Part shown: one piece after another, positions 23,508 to 34,760 of the stretch | Position numbering within the stretch: the first letter of the stretch is position 1 | Layout of the letters: each line of letters starts with the position of its first letter | Assembly (NCBI RefSeq): GCF_963678635.1 | Contig: NC_087066.1 | Coordinates: 11,702,517-11,766,516, forward strand | From: Symsagittifera roscoffensis | Taxonomy: Eukaryota > Xenacoelomorpha > Acoela > Convolutidae | DNA: 64,000 nt | Direction of reading: 5' to 3' | Position numbers and translations under genes: made by a program | Notes under the pieces: model-generated | Database searches by the model: none | Seen by the model: only the letters and a program-made list of their open reading frames with translations | Told to the model about the DNA's origin: nothing

Positions 23508-24570
23508 TCTAAACTTCAAAATTCTGTGCTGGCTTTTGCAAAGCATACAAGGAGGATATTGCAGTGTTTGCTTCTTAGTCAAAATAAATCGAATTATCTT
23601 TCAATTCTTTATTGCTGAGTTTTCTTTCAAAAATCTTCGTTTTGTCAAAAATACTATCAAAGTCGGAGAGGATATTGTGAACGTTCTCTACGCTTTAGCA
23701 GTTGTACCCACATGGTGTACATCTGGATCTAATAGTCTACAAAAACTCGTAGAAACGATACTTAAAAAAGACTGCTTCCATGCCATTGAACCAATCGATT
23801 GTATTCGAGGCAAAATATAAATTGCTCCCTTTTTCATTCATCTGCCAAAAATTTGCCTAAGGCTTGTTTCAGATAGTTTTCAAATCTGTCTTTTCAAGGT
23901 ATCATTTGTACGAGTTTTTGTAGAGTATTAGGTCAAGATTTATACAATGTGAGTACAACCTCTTAAAGCGTAGAGACCGTTCACAACATCCTCTCCCACC
24001 TTGATAGTATCTTCGACAAAAGGAAGAACTATGAAGAAATAATTCTGCAATAATGAACTGACCGTTAATTCGATTTGTATTGAGCTGACACTCTGCTGAG
24101 AATGTTTACAATTCACTGTTAAACATGGCGTTGATCCAGACAACTGAAGTTGGTCGGACAATTTCGAGGACAACCATGGATAACTAAATGTGTGATCACA
24201 CAAAAGCAAGCTTTTAGTTGTAATGAAAATTGACAAAAATTCTAGGTTTTAAAGTAGCCTTTTCACATTTACGGAACGATTTAAGTCAGGAGATTTGTTA
24301 GATTCACGTACGTTAATGGTGTTTGCATCCATCAATTTTGATTTAAATTGATCCTCTTCGTGTAATTTTTTTTAAAGGGGAGGGGAGCGCGTTCTTCAAA
24401 TTATAAGTGTGAAAAGCAAGTTACAAATAGGAAAAGCCCAATTTCTGTTCGGCTGCAAACTAAGTACCCTGGAATGCGTTTTTATCTTTTGAGACCCTGC
24501 AACTCAAAATTCCGTGCTGGCCTTTGGAAAGCATTCAAGGAGGATATTGCGGTGTTTTCTTCTTAGTCAA
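23508..24570. repeat. Duplicated and inverted pieces inside the BEL/Pao gag-pol junction
   Basis: A direct repeat links 23508-23580 and 24497-24570 (both carry GTGCTGGCYTTTG, AAGCATWCAAGGAGGATATTG and TTCTTAGTCAA). An inverted repeat links about 23600-23720 with 23940-24060: ACTATCAARGTSGGAGAGGA on one strand reads back on the other. The inverted arms flank a spacer of about 220 bp. Local duplication with inversion after insertion is the simplest reading. Confidence 0.7.
24080..24570 (-). pseudogene. BEL/Pao protease region with degraded active site
   Basis: After a gag-like KHRNILLECF segment the minus strand reads DANTINVRESNKSP and SLLLCDHTFSYPWLSSKLSD, then QLQLSGSTPCLTVN and SIQIELTVSS. 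In BEL/Pao proteases this corresponds to the 'k.....raLlDsGSq.s.is..la..L.L' segment. The D-S-G triad is not present: the aligned residues read CDHTF. This is an aspartic protease fossil of the same element. Confidence 0.65.
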
Positions 24571-24860
24571 CGTCAATGTGTAGCTATTTCAGGCTTAATT
24601 TCGCGTGGTTGCTGCTATTCCATTGCCAAGATGGAGCCTTCAGGATTTGAGGTCCTAGAAGCGTTTGTGCGGAGGCGCTCTTGGGCTTCTGAGTTATCGC
24701 TGAACCAATCGTTGAACTGCAGTAAACTAGGGCGTTACAAGTTTTTTTTTGTTGTGTACATCATCCGAAACTTCTTCATTTTCGGTGGTACCTTACAGAG
24801 AGCCTGGTTTAACAGCAAAAATCACTTGATCGTCAAAGTAATCTAGGGATTTCAAAGAAA

Positions 24861-26410
24861 CTACAAAAATTTGAAATGATTGATGCAATTTGGATGATGC
24901 TTTTGTGTTATGCGGGGAAAAACTTCCGAGTTTGCCAAATCGCGCACTAGCAACCGTCTGGGGTTGACCAACTTGCTTTTCAAAATTCTCAGTGCATCTC
25001 TTACCATCTTAACAGAATGCGCAAACTCATGTTTAGCTAATTTAGCCTTTCCTGTCACGGGTGTACTCAGTTACGTTAGCTTAACGTCCTCATTTAGCTC
25101 GGCTGAAATCATCAGTGCGGGAAAACTGTCTGAACCTTTTCAGACTAGTGGAGAGGGTCACACTTGTAATGCGATAGTTTTCCCTCTAGAAGTTCGGTAG
25201 CTCAGCTAAGTGTCGGATGATAATCGTTTTAACTTATAGTCGTTGTTCCTTGTACAAAACTGGAGCGTCGGTGTGGGGAAGGGAAGGAACAAGCTTTTCA
25301 AACGATGGTGAGTTAGAATATGTTTCATTATTGTCTTGATGGGTGTAAAGAGTTCGTGCATGCAACGGAAAATGGTTGACCTTGGGGGTTCACAGTCGAG
25401 GCTACCTTTAACCCCGCTGACGGCGCTGTGAGAGATAACCAAAGTGGATTCGCAGTGTAACTCTCTGCATCGAATGGCTTGGGAGGAGTGTTATATTGAG
25501 TTTTTAGACGGTTCTTGAAGTTTTTGGTAGTTGTGGCAGATACGAAGGAGTTATCAAACCATATGGCGGGCGCGAAGTCACGGGTGCACATTTTAGCGGC
25601 AGCAACAGTAACGGACGGAACGAATGCGTTAGTGCGGCACCTCGTGGTAGTTCAAACCTTGACAGCCAATGACGGTAACATTGACGAGCTTGAACATTGT
25701 TTCGGATCAGCTTCATAAGGTTGGAAAACACCTCTCGGGTCGCAGACAACCAATGTCACTTTCTGCAACTGAAAGCTCAAATAAAATGTTTATGGAATGA
25801 TCACTTTGATATTGGCCTCGTCATCTTGAAGCCCAATTTCAGTTAGAGTAGCTTTGGCTAATTCTTCTAGCTTTGGTTGTTATTTGTCTTTGAAGCACTA
25901 ACTGGTGTTCTGATTGCTTCTGCTACAAAAATTAATTTCCTTCTGTCGTTTAATCTCCTCTCGACAGAGTTTCGCATTTTTTCTGACTCCATGTAATTGT
26001 AGTCGTTTTGTATGGACCAACTTTTACTGACTGTCCCAGTTTGATGCAACTTGCGAGCGGGTATTGGAGTTCAAATGTTTTTTACACTTCTTCAATCGTC
26101 TTCATCGAGGTACAAGTGTGCTTTAGACTGAACTTCATCAAGTGTCGATGTGATTCCTTGCAGCCAGTGTTCAGATTGGAAAAGGCTCAAGTGATGTTGA
26201 TCTTTTTGTTCGGAGATTTACTCGTTTTTCGACAGGGCATTTTGAAGACTTTTCTTGCCGTCTCGTATTCATTGTTTGATTTCTTCTCCATGGCCTCAAG
26301 GATGTATTTTATCTCTAATTTGCTTCTAGCCACCAAGAGTTGATCTAATTTTTTGGTTCTATAAGGTCATTTGCAGCTTGTAGGAACAGTTTTGGGCATT
26401 TTGAGAACAA
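24861..26410 (-). pseudogene. BEL/Pao gag-like region
   Basis: The minus strand has several interrupted open pieces: SLFQSEHWLQGITSTLDEVQ with HLYLDEDD near 26.1-26.2 kb (N-terminal helical gag type), MESEKMRNSVERRLNDRR near 25.97 kb, and SVKMVRDALRILKSKLVNPR at about 24.95-25.0 kb, which fits the gag 'y..A...Lk..fg.p' segment. The position upstream of the protease supports gag, but the similarity is weak and much of 25.2-25.75 kb is unassigned. Confidence 0.45.
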
Positions 26411-26660
26411 GCTGAATCTGTACTGGCACAGACTGGGCGTCAAATAAGCCCTGAGCGATATGTGGAAAAGTGTTTAAAATATACCGACCATTTCCTTTGT
26501 GTTTTTTACACTCCAAATGAAATTTACTCAAAGATAAAAAAATTCCTTTTTTGACTTTACGGGTTTCTTTTTCAATAGCATAACACAAAAAATTTTCTCC
26601 TAGTTTGAAGACCATGTTAGTGTAAACAATGAAGCAAAAAGATAAGGACCTTATCAACAT

Positions 26661-27623
26661 TACTCAAAGTATTACTAGATGAACAATTTGATGGAAAGCA
26701 AAAAAATCACTCAGATATCTTGACGTCTGGATTTTTTTGACTTGAGTGTCAGACGACCCATTGGAGAACTCCCGAGGTAAGAAATCAAATTAAACCAGAA
26801 AATTCAACAACGAAGTCGGGAGGCTCCTTCGTAAAAGACACGCTTTCTGAACACATTTTTGAGCTTCTCGAAATGAGGGAAATCTCGAGGTCGCAAATCC
26901 TCTCGTTTTGTTCACTGAACAAGAGGAATGACAGGTGGAGGAAAGTTTTTACAAAGTTAAAAGTGTTTTTTTTTACGGTTTGAGGTGAAAATCCATTATC
27001 CATTTTTCCTGGATTTGAGGTGAAAATCTTTTATCAATTTTTCCTCGGTTTTTTTTCAATTGTTGATCAAGTTAGATAAATGACTTTTTAAGGACTAAAA
27101 TCGGTTTGTTGCGGTTGGTTCTCAAAACATTTTACACAAAAATTAACAGGGAAAAAATGGGACAAAATTTAACGTTTTTGCCGATTTTTTTTGCAGTTTT
27201 TGTAAACTTGGAAGCTTAAGTCTCAAAATATCCAGAACACTATCTGCTATGGCATTTTTGAGTGTCGTATGCTTTCATTGAAGTTTCAATTACGTCCTCT
27301 TCTAGACAATTGTAGACTTGAACGACAGTTAGTTCTGGTGTAGGCATATAAAACTTCGTATGCTTGGAATTAATACTTGCACTATTGTTCCAGCATGCGT
27401 GCGTTTTAGACTTTTGAGATACATAGTGTAGATTAGATTGACCCGATTCTACTTAAACTCAATTGTGTGAGGTAAATTAAGTAAAAGAAACTCTAGGGCG
27501 GGAATAACATAATTATAAGAGTTGCATCTAAATTGATTAATATTTTTTAAGGGAAAACGCTCTTTTGTCCCGTGAAATTTCTTTTTTTAACAATTACCTA
27601 GACTTTCCGACTGCTAAAGGTTG
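26661..27623. other. No gene recognised
   Basis: AT-rich DNA between the gag start and the next TIR element. If the BEL fossil has a 5' leader it would be here. I found no repeat of its 3' side in this stretch. Confidence 0.5.
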
Positions 27624-27625
27624 TA

Positions 27626-28541
27626 CCTGCACTGACAAAAATTGATTGGGATCAATTTTAGTATGAAAAAAGTACGTTGATTAAATTTAGATCGATTTTT
27701 GTATGAAAAAAGTACGAAGATTAAATGAAAAAGATGAAGATTGATTTGGATCGATTTGAAATCAATTTAAATTTCAATTTAATTTTTTTCAGTCTGAATT
27801 TGTTTTTATTTTTAAGGGGATTAAAATCGATTAAAGTCGATTTAAATCGATTTTTTTTCATTCGAGATTTATCAGTTTTGAATTTTTATTGCATTTATTC
27901 ATTGCCAATCATTTTTCATTTTACATCCATAGCGTATTGTAGCATAAAAAAGAAAAGACCAAAATATCGATAAAATTCTATAATTTTCTTGCATAGTTTG
28001 AGTTCAAAAACTGATCTACAATGATCTTTTCTTAATTTCTTTTATCCGAAGTTTTGTACAAAATCTGATTTATCTTCAAAGTTTTCTTTGATTTAATTGC
28101 ATTTTAATGGGATCAATTTTTAATTTTTTCTGACCCTTTTCTTGTTTGTTACATAGGATTTACAACAATTTTCTATAATTACATTGCCTATTTTCGAGCT
28201 TAAAATCTGATTTATGTGGATAATTTTATTGAATTTTAGAACATATGGCACGAGTTTTTATATTTAAAAAATCGAGAATAAAAAAAGCCTACAATTTTTA
28301 AAGGGTGTTTTTTTTTCACCTTGTTAGCAGAAAAATTGGTTTTAAACTAAAAATCCATCCAAATCGATTTAAATCGATTTTTTGGACACTTAAGTCGATT
28401 GAAAATAAACAAAAAATCGATTTTAATCGATTTAAAAACCATTTAAGTCCGTAACATGTACATTGTTAATCGATTTGGATCGATTTAAAATCGATTTGAA
28501 ATCAATTTAAATCAATCCGAAACCATTTTTATCAGTGCGGG
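27626..28541. mobile_element. 916-bp TIR element flanked by TA, with AATCGATTT arrays at both ends
   Basis: The ends are CCTGCACTGACAAAAATTG and, inverted, CCCGCACTGATAAAAATG. Both sides are flanked by TA (27624-27625 and 28542-28543), as in Tc1/mariner-like insertions. Inside each end lies a run of AATCGATTT/AAATCAATTT units in inverted orientation; the middle is AT-rich and non-coding. It is non-autonomous. Its position puts it between the BEL fossil and the repeat copy at 28560. Confidence 0.75.
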
Positions 28542-28559
28542 TACAGTTGCTTAAAATTA

Positions 28560-30027
28560 ATTTTAAAAAGGGAGAGAATTCAATTCATGGGTTTTGTAAA
28601 CCTTTTTTCGTTTGTCAACATTTTTTCGGAAGTCCATTATTCCTTTCAACCTTTTTTCATAATCTCAACTTTGTGGGAGCGTGAACGTTTTAAAGTTTCA
28701 ACACTTTTTGTTAACAGTTTAGACTCCAAGTTTGAAGGGTTTTCTGAGTTATCAGTAAGATTTTTGTTAAAGACTGCCCCAAAAAGTTGTTTACGAAATG
28801 CATAAATTATAGTAATTAACTGTATGTTAGCACGCGCTTACAGTAGTGATTAGTGGTTTTGGTTGGTGGAGGGTGGTTCAGGTGGGGGCATTGGTTCATG
28901 TGTTCATGTAATGGGGGTTAATTCGACCAAAAAAAGGGGGGAGTTGGTTCTTGCGCTGGATTGGTTCAGAAGGAGGGATTTACCCCAGTGATTGTTATCA
29001 CTTTTACAACCGGATTTTTGATTTCAGAAGTTGTTTTTCTGCCAATTCATTTTTTTTTCTAAAATATTTTCAAAACAATGCGAGAAACACAAAAAATAAA
29101 AGATTTTAAGTTATTTTCTGCTGATTATGTACTCCAACTTAATGGACTTCAATTGAATCAGAAGCTATTATATTTTTGAAAGAAATGATGGATTTAAGCT
29201 GTTTTTCAATCCAATTCAACTTTCCAAGCGTCACTGGAAATCGATAATATTGATAATTTTTTTCGGCAACTAAGATCCATTAAAATCGATATTTTTTCCA
29301 CGTTTCTCAAACTTGGATGAACCGTTTTTATATGGTTATTTTGCTGTTTTTAGAGCAAATTAACGCTAATTTATTTGTTTTTGCTTACTTCCTACTTGGC
29401 AGAAGAAAGTTAACGCACTGGCTTTTTTCCGTTTCCGAACACCTGCAAAATTTTACAAGTAAAATCACTGTTCCCACCAACCGATTGTTCTGAAAATCGA
29501 CATGCTAACTAATAAGGCCGTGACAAACACATTTGGTCATATAATTAACCTTATAAAAACCCCCATTTGCACCATAAAAATGAGGCTAATGTGATGCTGG
29601 GGTTGGGGAGGAAAAAGAGCCAAATGTTTTTCTAACTAAAATAAACATTTCGCTTTTTTTGCGATATTTTTTAGTCTGATTTTGAACTACATCAAATTTT
29701 TTTTTCAGGTTAGAACTATGGATCTCCTTACCAATACTCCCTCTTGGGTACATAGTAACGAAAATCCCCTATAAAGAAATAAATCAACGAATAAGACCAT
29801 GAGATTTTTTACCTTGTAACGAATCTCCCCCATTGCAAAAGGGGGTTATAATTAAAGAAATCCAAAATTGGGAATGGTAAAAGTTGAAAAAATCCATCGG
29901 CTAAAATTAATATTCTGCTTGGAGGTCTCAACGTTATTAATAAAAGTTACCTGATTGTAGGAAAAAAGCAAAAGTTTTTTTTGAATATAGATTGTGTAAC
30001 TGTCTCAGACGAAGAAAACTGTGCGAA
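28560..30027. repeat. Repeat family R6, copy A (diverged)
   Basis: The sequence parallels 34880-36310 and 37830-39240 throughout: TTTTTTCGGAAGTCCATTWTTC, a G/T-rich satellite, ACCAACCGATTGTT, AACCCCCATTTGCACCATAAAA and GGAGGTCTCAA. It is clearly older than the other two copies. No frame of coding quality. Confidence 0.75.
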
Positions 30028-30352
30028 TTTAGGGGAAGCCGACCACCCCACCTTTAGGAATTCAACCTCTTGCCGTCCCAAAAGTGTCCTACTTTCGTAA
30101 TATTTGAGATATCCAATTTTAGCTGACTGGCCAATATATACTATTTTTGAGGAGTAGGCGCGCGCCGAAAAAGCGCAATTTTGTGGTCAACATTTTTCAA
30201 AAAGTGACTAAAAAGGCTTTTTTTGACTGTTCTTTCAAAATTTCATCTGCGGCGCAGAAAATTTGTTCAAAGTAGGGTCTTTTTAATGCTTTGGGAGAGC
30301 TTGGGAATTCAATTTGCTTGGTCAAAAAAATGATTGAAAAAATTTTCGTTTT
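30028..30352 (+). mobile_element. hAT-like MITE, family R1
   Basis: It carries the family order: ATTCAACCTCTTGCCGTCC, GAGATATCCAATTTTAGCTG, CCAATATATACTATTTTTGAG, GCGCGCGCCGAAAAA, GCGGCGCAGAAAATTTG and GGTCTTTTTAATGC. The right terminus is lost at the start of the 688-bp satellite. Confidence 0.7.
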
Positions 30353-30359
30353 AAATAAT

Positions 30360-33060
30360 TGACATATTAAATATGATAAGCTTTGGACAAATTACATTAA
30401 GCACCGTCACTTTTTGTGTACATTTGCTTTTCTGAGAAATACTTTGTTATTTTTGGAGGCATAAAACACAGGGTTTTTTGTTTTGCATTTCCATAGTGCT
30501 TGATTAACTTGACACTAAAATCTATTGCAACAAAAAAATTACCCTAAATTTACGCAATTATATTGCCAAAAAATGTAGTATAATCAATCATCAACATTTT
30601 TAAACAAGTGTTCTTCTTCTGAGCCAGTTGCACATTTTGCATTCAAAAGTAAGTTTTCGCTTCTTTCCTAGACTTAGGTAACTTTTATTCAGCGTAGTTT
30701 ATTTCACAGAGAGCGACGCTGGATCTTTAATTTCTCGTGATCAAATAAGACGAAAGGACGGTGGCTATTTACAAGTAACAAAACAAACAATCAGTCTCAA
30801 TTCATCCCATTTGCAACTAAATATCAAATCAAAGGAGTTAGTATCAATGGCCTAAGACTATACTAAGCTTACCAACGAAATCAGGTGGGAGGCGACCCCT
30901 CCCCCTCAAGAATTCGACCCCTGCCGACCTAAAAGGTCCTCCCTTTGTACTAATTTGGGATATCCATTTTTGGTCGACGCGCCCCAAAGTAAACATTATT
31001 CTAAAGGCGCCTTATGCCTCTAGAAAATTTTCAATATTTAATAATTGACATATTATATATGATACGCTTTGGGCAAATTACATTAAGCACCGTCACTTAT
31101 TGTGTACATTTGCTTTTCTGAGAAATACTTTGTTATTTTTGGAGGCATAAAACACAGAGTTTTTTGTTTTGCTCTTCCATAGTGCTTGAATAACTTGACA
31201 CTAAAATCTATTGCAACAAAAAAATTACCCTAAATTTACACATTTATATTGCCAAAAAATGTAGTATAATCAATCATCAACATTTTTAAACAAGTGTTTT
31301 TCTTCTGAGCCAGTTGCACATTTTGCATTCAAAAGTAAGTTTTCGCTTCTTTCCTAGACTTAGGTAACTTTTATTCAGCGTAGTTTATTTCACAGAGAGC
31401 GACGCTGGATCTTTAATTTCTCGTGATCAAATAAGACGAAAGGACGGTGGCTATTTACAAGTAACAAAACAAACAATCAGTCTCAATTCATCCCATTTGC
31501 AACTAAATATCAAATCAAAGGAGTTAGTATCAATGGCCTAAGACTATACTAAGCTTACCAACGACCAACGAATTTAGGTGGGAGGCGACCGCTCAAGAAT
31601 TCGACCCCTGCCGACTTAAAAGGTCCTCCCTTTGTACTAATTTGGGATATCCATTTTTGGTAGACGCGCCCTAAAGTAAACATTATTCTCAAGGCGCCTT
31701 ATGCCCTTAGATAATTTTCAATATTAAATAATTGACATATTATATATGATACGCTTTGGACAAATTATATTAAGCACCGTCAATTTTTGTGTACATTTGG
31801 TTTTCTGAGAAATACTTTGTTATTTTTGGAGGCATAAAACACATAAAACACAGAGTTTTTTGTTTTGCTCTTCCATAGTGCTTGATTAACTTGACACTAA
31901 AATCTATTGCAAAAACAAAAATTACCCTAAATTTACGCAAATATGTTGCCAAAAAATGTAGTATAATCAATCATCAACATTTTTAAACAAGTGTTCTTCT
32001 TCTGAGCCAGTTACACATTTTGCATTCAAAAGTAAGTTTTCGCTTCTTTCCTAGACTTAGGTAATTTTTATTCAGGGTAGTTTATTTCACAGAGAGCGGC
32101 GCTGGATCTTTAATTTCTCGTGATCAAATAAGACAAAATGACGGTGGCTGTTTACAAGTAACAAAACAAACAATCAGTCTCAATTCATCACAATTGCAAC
32201 TAAATATCAAATCAAAGGAGTTAGTATCAATGGCCGAAGACTATACTAAGCTTACCATCGAAATTAGGTGGGAGGCGACCCCTCAAGAATTCGACCCCTG
32301 CCGACCTAAAAGGTCCTCCCTTTGTACTAATTTGGGATATCCATTTTTGGTCGACGCGCCCTAAAGTAAACATTATTCTAAAAGCGCCTTATGCCTTCAG
32401 AAAACTTTCAATATTAAATAATTTACATGTTATATATGATACGCTTTGGACAAATTACATTAAGCACCGTCACTTTTTGTGTACATTTGCTTTTCTGAGA
32501 AATAATTTGTTATTTTTGGAGGCATAAAACACAGAGTTTTTAGTTTTGCTCTTCCATAGTGCTTGATTAACTTGACACTAAAATCTATTGCAACAAAAAA
32601 ATTACCCTAAATTTACGCAAATATATTGCCAAAAAATATAGTATAATCAATCATCAACATTTTTAAACAAGTGTTCTTCTTCTGAGCCAGTTACACATTT
32701 TGCATTCAAAAGTAAGTTTTCGCTTCTTTCCTAGACTTAGGTAATTTTTATTCAGGGTAGTTTATTTCACAGAGAGCGGCGCTGGATCTTTACTTTCTCG
32801 TGATCAAATAAGACGAAAGGACGGTGGCTATTTACAAGTAACAAAACAAACAATCAGTCTCAATTCATTTCATTTGCAACTTAATATCAAATCAAAGGAG
32901 TTAGTATCAATGGCCTAAGACAATACTAAGCTTGCCAACGAAATTAGGTGGGATGCGACCCCCTCAAGAATTCGACCCCTGCCGACCTAAAAGGTCCTCT
33001 CTTTGTACTAATTTGGGATATCCATTTTTGGTCGACTTGCCCTAAAGTAAATATTATTCT
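30360..33060. repeat. 688-bp satellite, four tandem copies
   Basis: The landmark ATTACATTAAGCACCGTCAC occurs at 30391, 31077, 31764 (one-base variant) and 32454, giving periods of 686, 687 and 690 bp. Each unit ends with the first part of the R1 hAT-like MITE (GGTGGGAGGCGACC to GGCGCCTTATGCC), so the unit was formed across a MITE/host junction. A diverged fifth copy of the non-MITE part lies at about 39330-39720. No coding frame. Confidence 0.85.
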
Positions 33061-33365
33061 AAAGGCGCCTTATGCGCCGATATATATTAATTTTGAGGGA
33101 GGAGTGCGCGCTAAAAAACGCAATTTTTTAGGTAATAATTTTCCAAAAAAGGCCTAAAATTTTTTTTATGCCTGTTTCGATTCAAAACATTGTCTGCGCT
33201 GCAGAAAACTTGGACAACATAGATTACCAGGGTATTTTTAGTGCTTTACTTTGTAGAAGGCACGTAAAACTATTTTCTTTATTAAAAAAAGGTCAACAAC
33301 ATTTACGATCTTTTTAAAAAATCCTCCTCCCCCTACCCCTCGTGAAAATCGTAGGTCGAGCCTGC
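32945..33365 (+). mobile_element. hAT-like MITE, family R1, ending the 688-bp array
   Basis: The last satellite unit runs on into the full remainder of the MITE: GGCGCCTTATGCGCCGATATATATTA, GTGCGCGCTAAAAAACGCA, CTGCGCTGCAGAAAACTTGG and CCCCTCGTGAAAATCGTAGG. This shows that the satellite unit captured only the left part of the element. Confidence 0.7.
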
Positions 33366-33594
33366 TGAGCCAACTTCTTTTAACTGTTGGTTTAAAATTG
33401 CCGGTGAGCGTTAAATCCTACCCTCTGTTTGCAAGTTCGCAAGTGTTGGTGCGACTGCGGTGGTCAGTATTCTGCTTTTTAGTTTGAACATAACTAAACA
33501 GATTCAAAATGAATACAGCAAAAATTTGCCGCGAGTATTTCAGCCATTAAAAGAATTTTAAACAAATCCAAGTTAGCAATCTTGAGTTGTGAAA

Positions 33595-34760
33595 ATGCAG
33601 AGAAGTTCACAAGATATTTTAGATATCGGGAGTATTTTATATGAAAACAGTACCAGTTCATTGCCAATTACCATAACAGAGCAATCAAAAGCAATGTTCT
33701 TTGAAAAAATATCATCTCAAGAAATAATAAGTACTGTTGATGTCTCAAAAAACTAATAGCCAGACTGCTATGATATCAGTTACTCTTCATAAAACACGTA
33801 AAAAAACTACTTGCAAAACAATTTTTAAGAAAAGTTTCGAAAATTTTTTTTCGGATTTTGGGAGAAACGAATCACAATAGATGTAATTGCATCGCTCATG
33901 CAGGAAATGTAGTTTGAAATAAGATTTTATCCTGAAACAGACAATTTATAGACTTGAAAAAAGCATTTGATATTGTTAATAATCCTTTTTACCTTAAAAA
34001 AAGTCAATGACATACTCTTCCGAGGACCGGTAAACTAGATTTTAAAGTTTAACTTATCAGATTGTACTCAGTGTATAGAAAAGATTTTAAAGTTTAACTT
34101 ATCAGACTGTACTCAGTGTATAGAAACTGAAGTTCACAAATTTTCACTAAATAGAATTGAAAGTGGAGTAGAGCAAGTTTTAATTCCAATGCTTTTATTT
34201 AGTTCCAATGCTTTTTATACTATATGTAAATGATGTCTGCCAATGAAGAAACACTATCAAAGTTAACAAAACAAACAGTATAAATAGTGAAAATAGCCTC
34301 CAGTTAACAAAGGTACTTCAAGCAGTCATGAAAGAGACCAACAATTGGCTGTGCCAGAAGAAACTTACACTAAATAACGACAATTAAAATAATCAAAAAG
34401 CAGTACACTGATATTAATACAAGACTGTTTTTCATTGAAAAACGAGAAAAATGAAGAGTTGCAAACTTTGAGATACTTGGCAGTACATATAGACGCAAAA
34501 TTGATTTTTCAAGCCTATGTAAAAAAAGCAATCAATTCGCTCCGTTTCGCTGAATGCTCAATCAAATGATTAATTACTTGAAACCAGCGGAAATGTTCCA
34601 AACCTAAATAAGTTACCTACAGACATAACACAGACATAACAAAATCATGCCTCTCAAGGTAAAGTTAACAGAATGATCAGAGAAGTTATTTCTTAGAAAG
34701 AAGAAAAATCCAATAAGGGAACTACGAGTAAAGCTTTCGGTGTTTCCTCCAGCAGAATTG
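33595..34760 (+). pseudogene. Non-LTR (LINE) reverse transcriptase fossil, copy 1
   Basis: Plus-strand pieces in different frames read SKAMFFEKISSQEIISTVDV (pre-RT 'eev...i..lk..ks.G'), FIDLKKAFDIVNN (RT motif A, at 33948-33985), IESGVEQ followed by LFILYVNDVCQ (motif B), ETNNWLCQKKLTLNND and LAVHIDAKLIFQAYVKKAIN (the thumb-side 'flGv.id..l.w..hi'). Stops interrupt it and the F/Y-ADD motif C is not found between motif B and the ETNNWL segment, so it cannot be active. The clade is not certain; the layout fits Jockey/CR1-type elements. Confidence 0.75.

Larger units (their letters stand above)
10880..26660 (-). mobile_element. BEL/Pao LTR retrotransposon fossil carrying an internal amplified array
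   Basis: On the minus strand, successive segments match BEL/Pao in the expected order: gag-like (26.4-24.9 kb), protease region (24.57-24.08 kb), reverse transcriptase (23.44-22.2 kb), RNase H and the pre-integrase NPAD segment (22.1-21.8 kb), then, after a tandem array, the integrase end and its DUF5641-like tail (11.46-10.88 kb). Frameshifts and stops are frequent, so it is dead. Its coding interior should be around 5-6 kb; the extra length is the array of about 10.5 kb. LTRs are not certain; see the repeat copies at 10485-10890 and 28560-28850. Confidence 0.85.
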
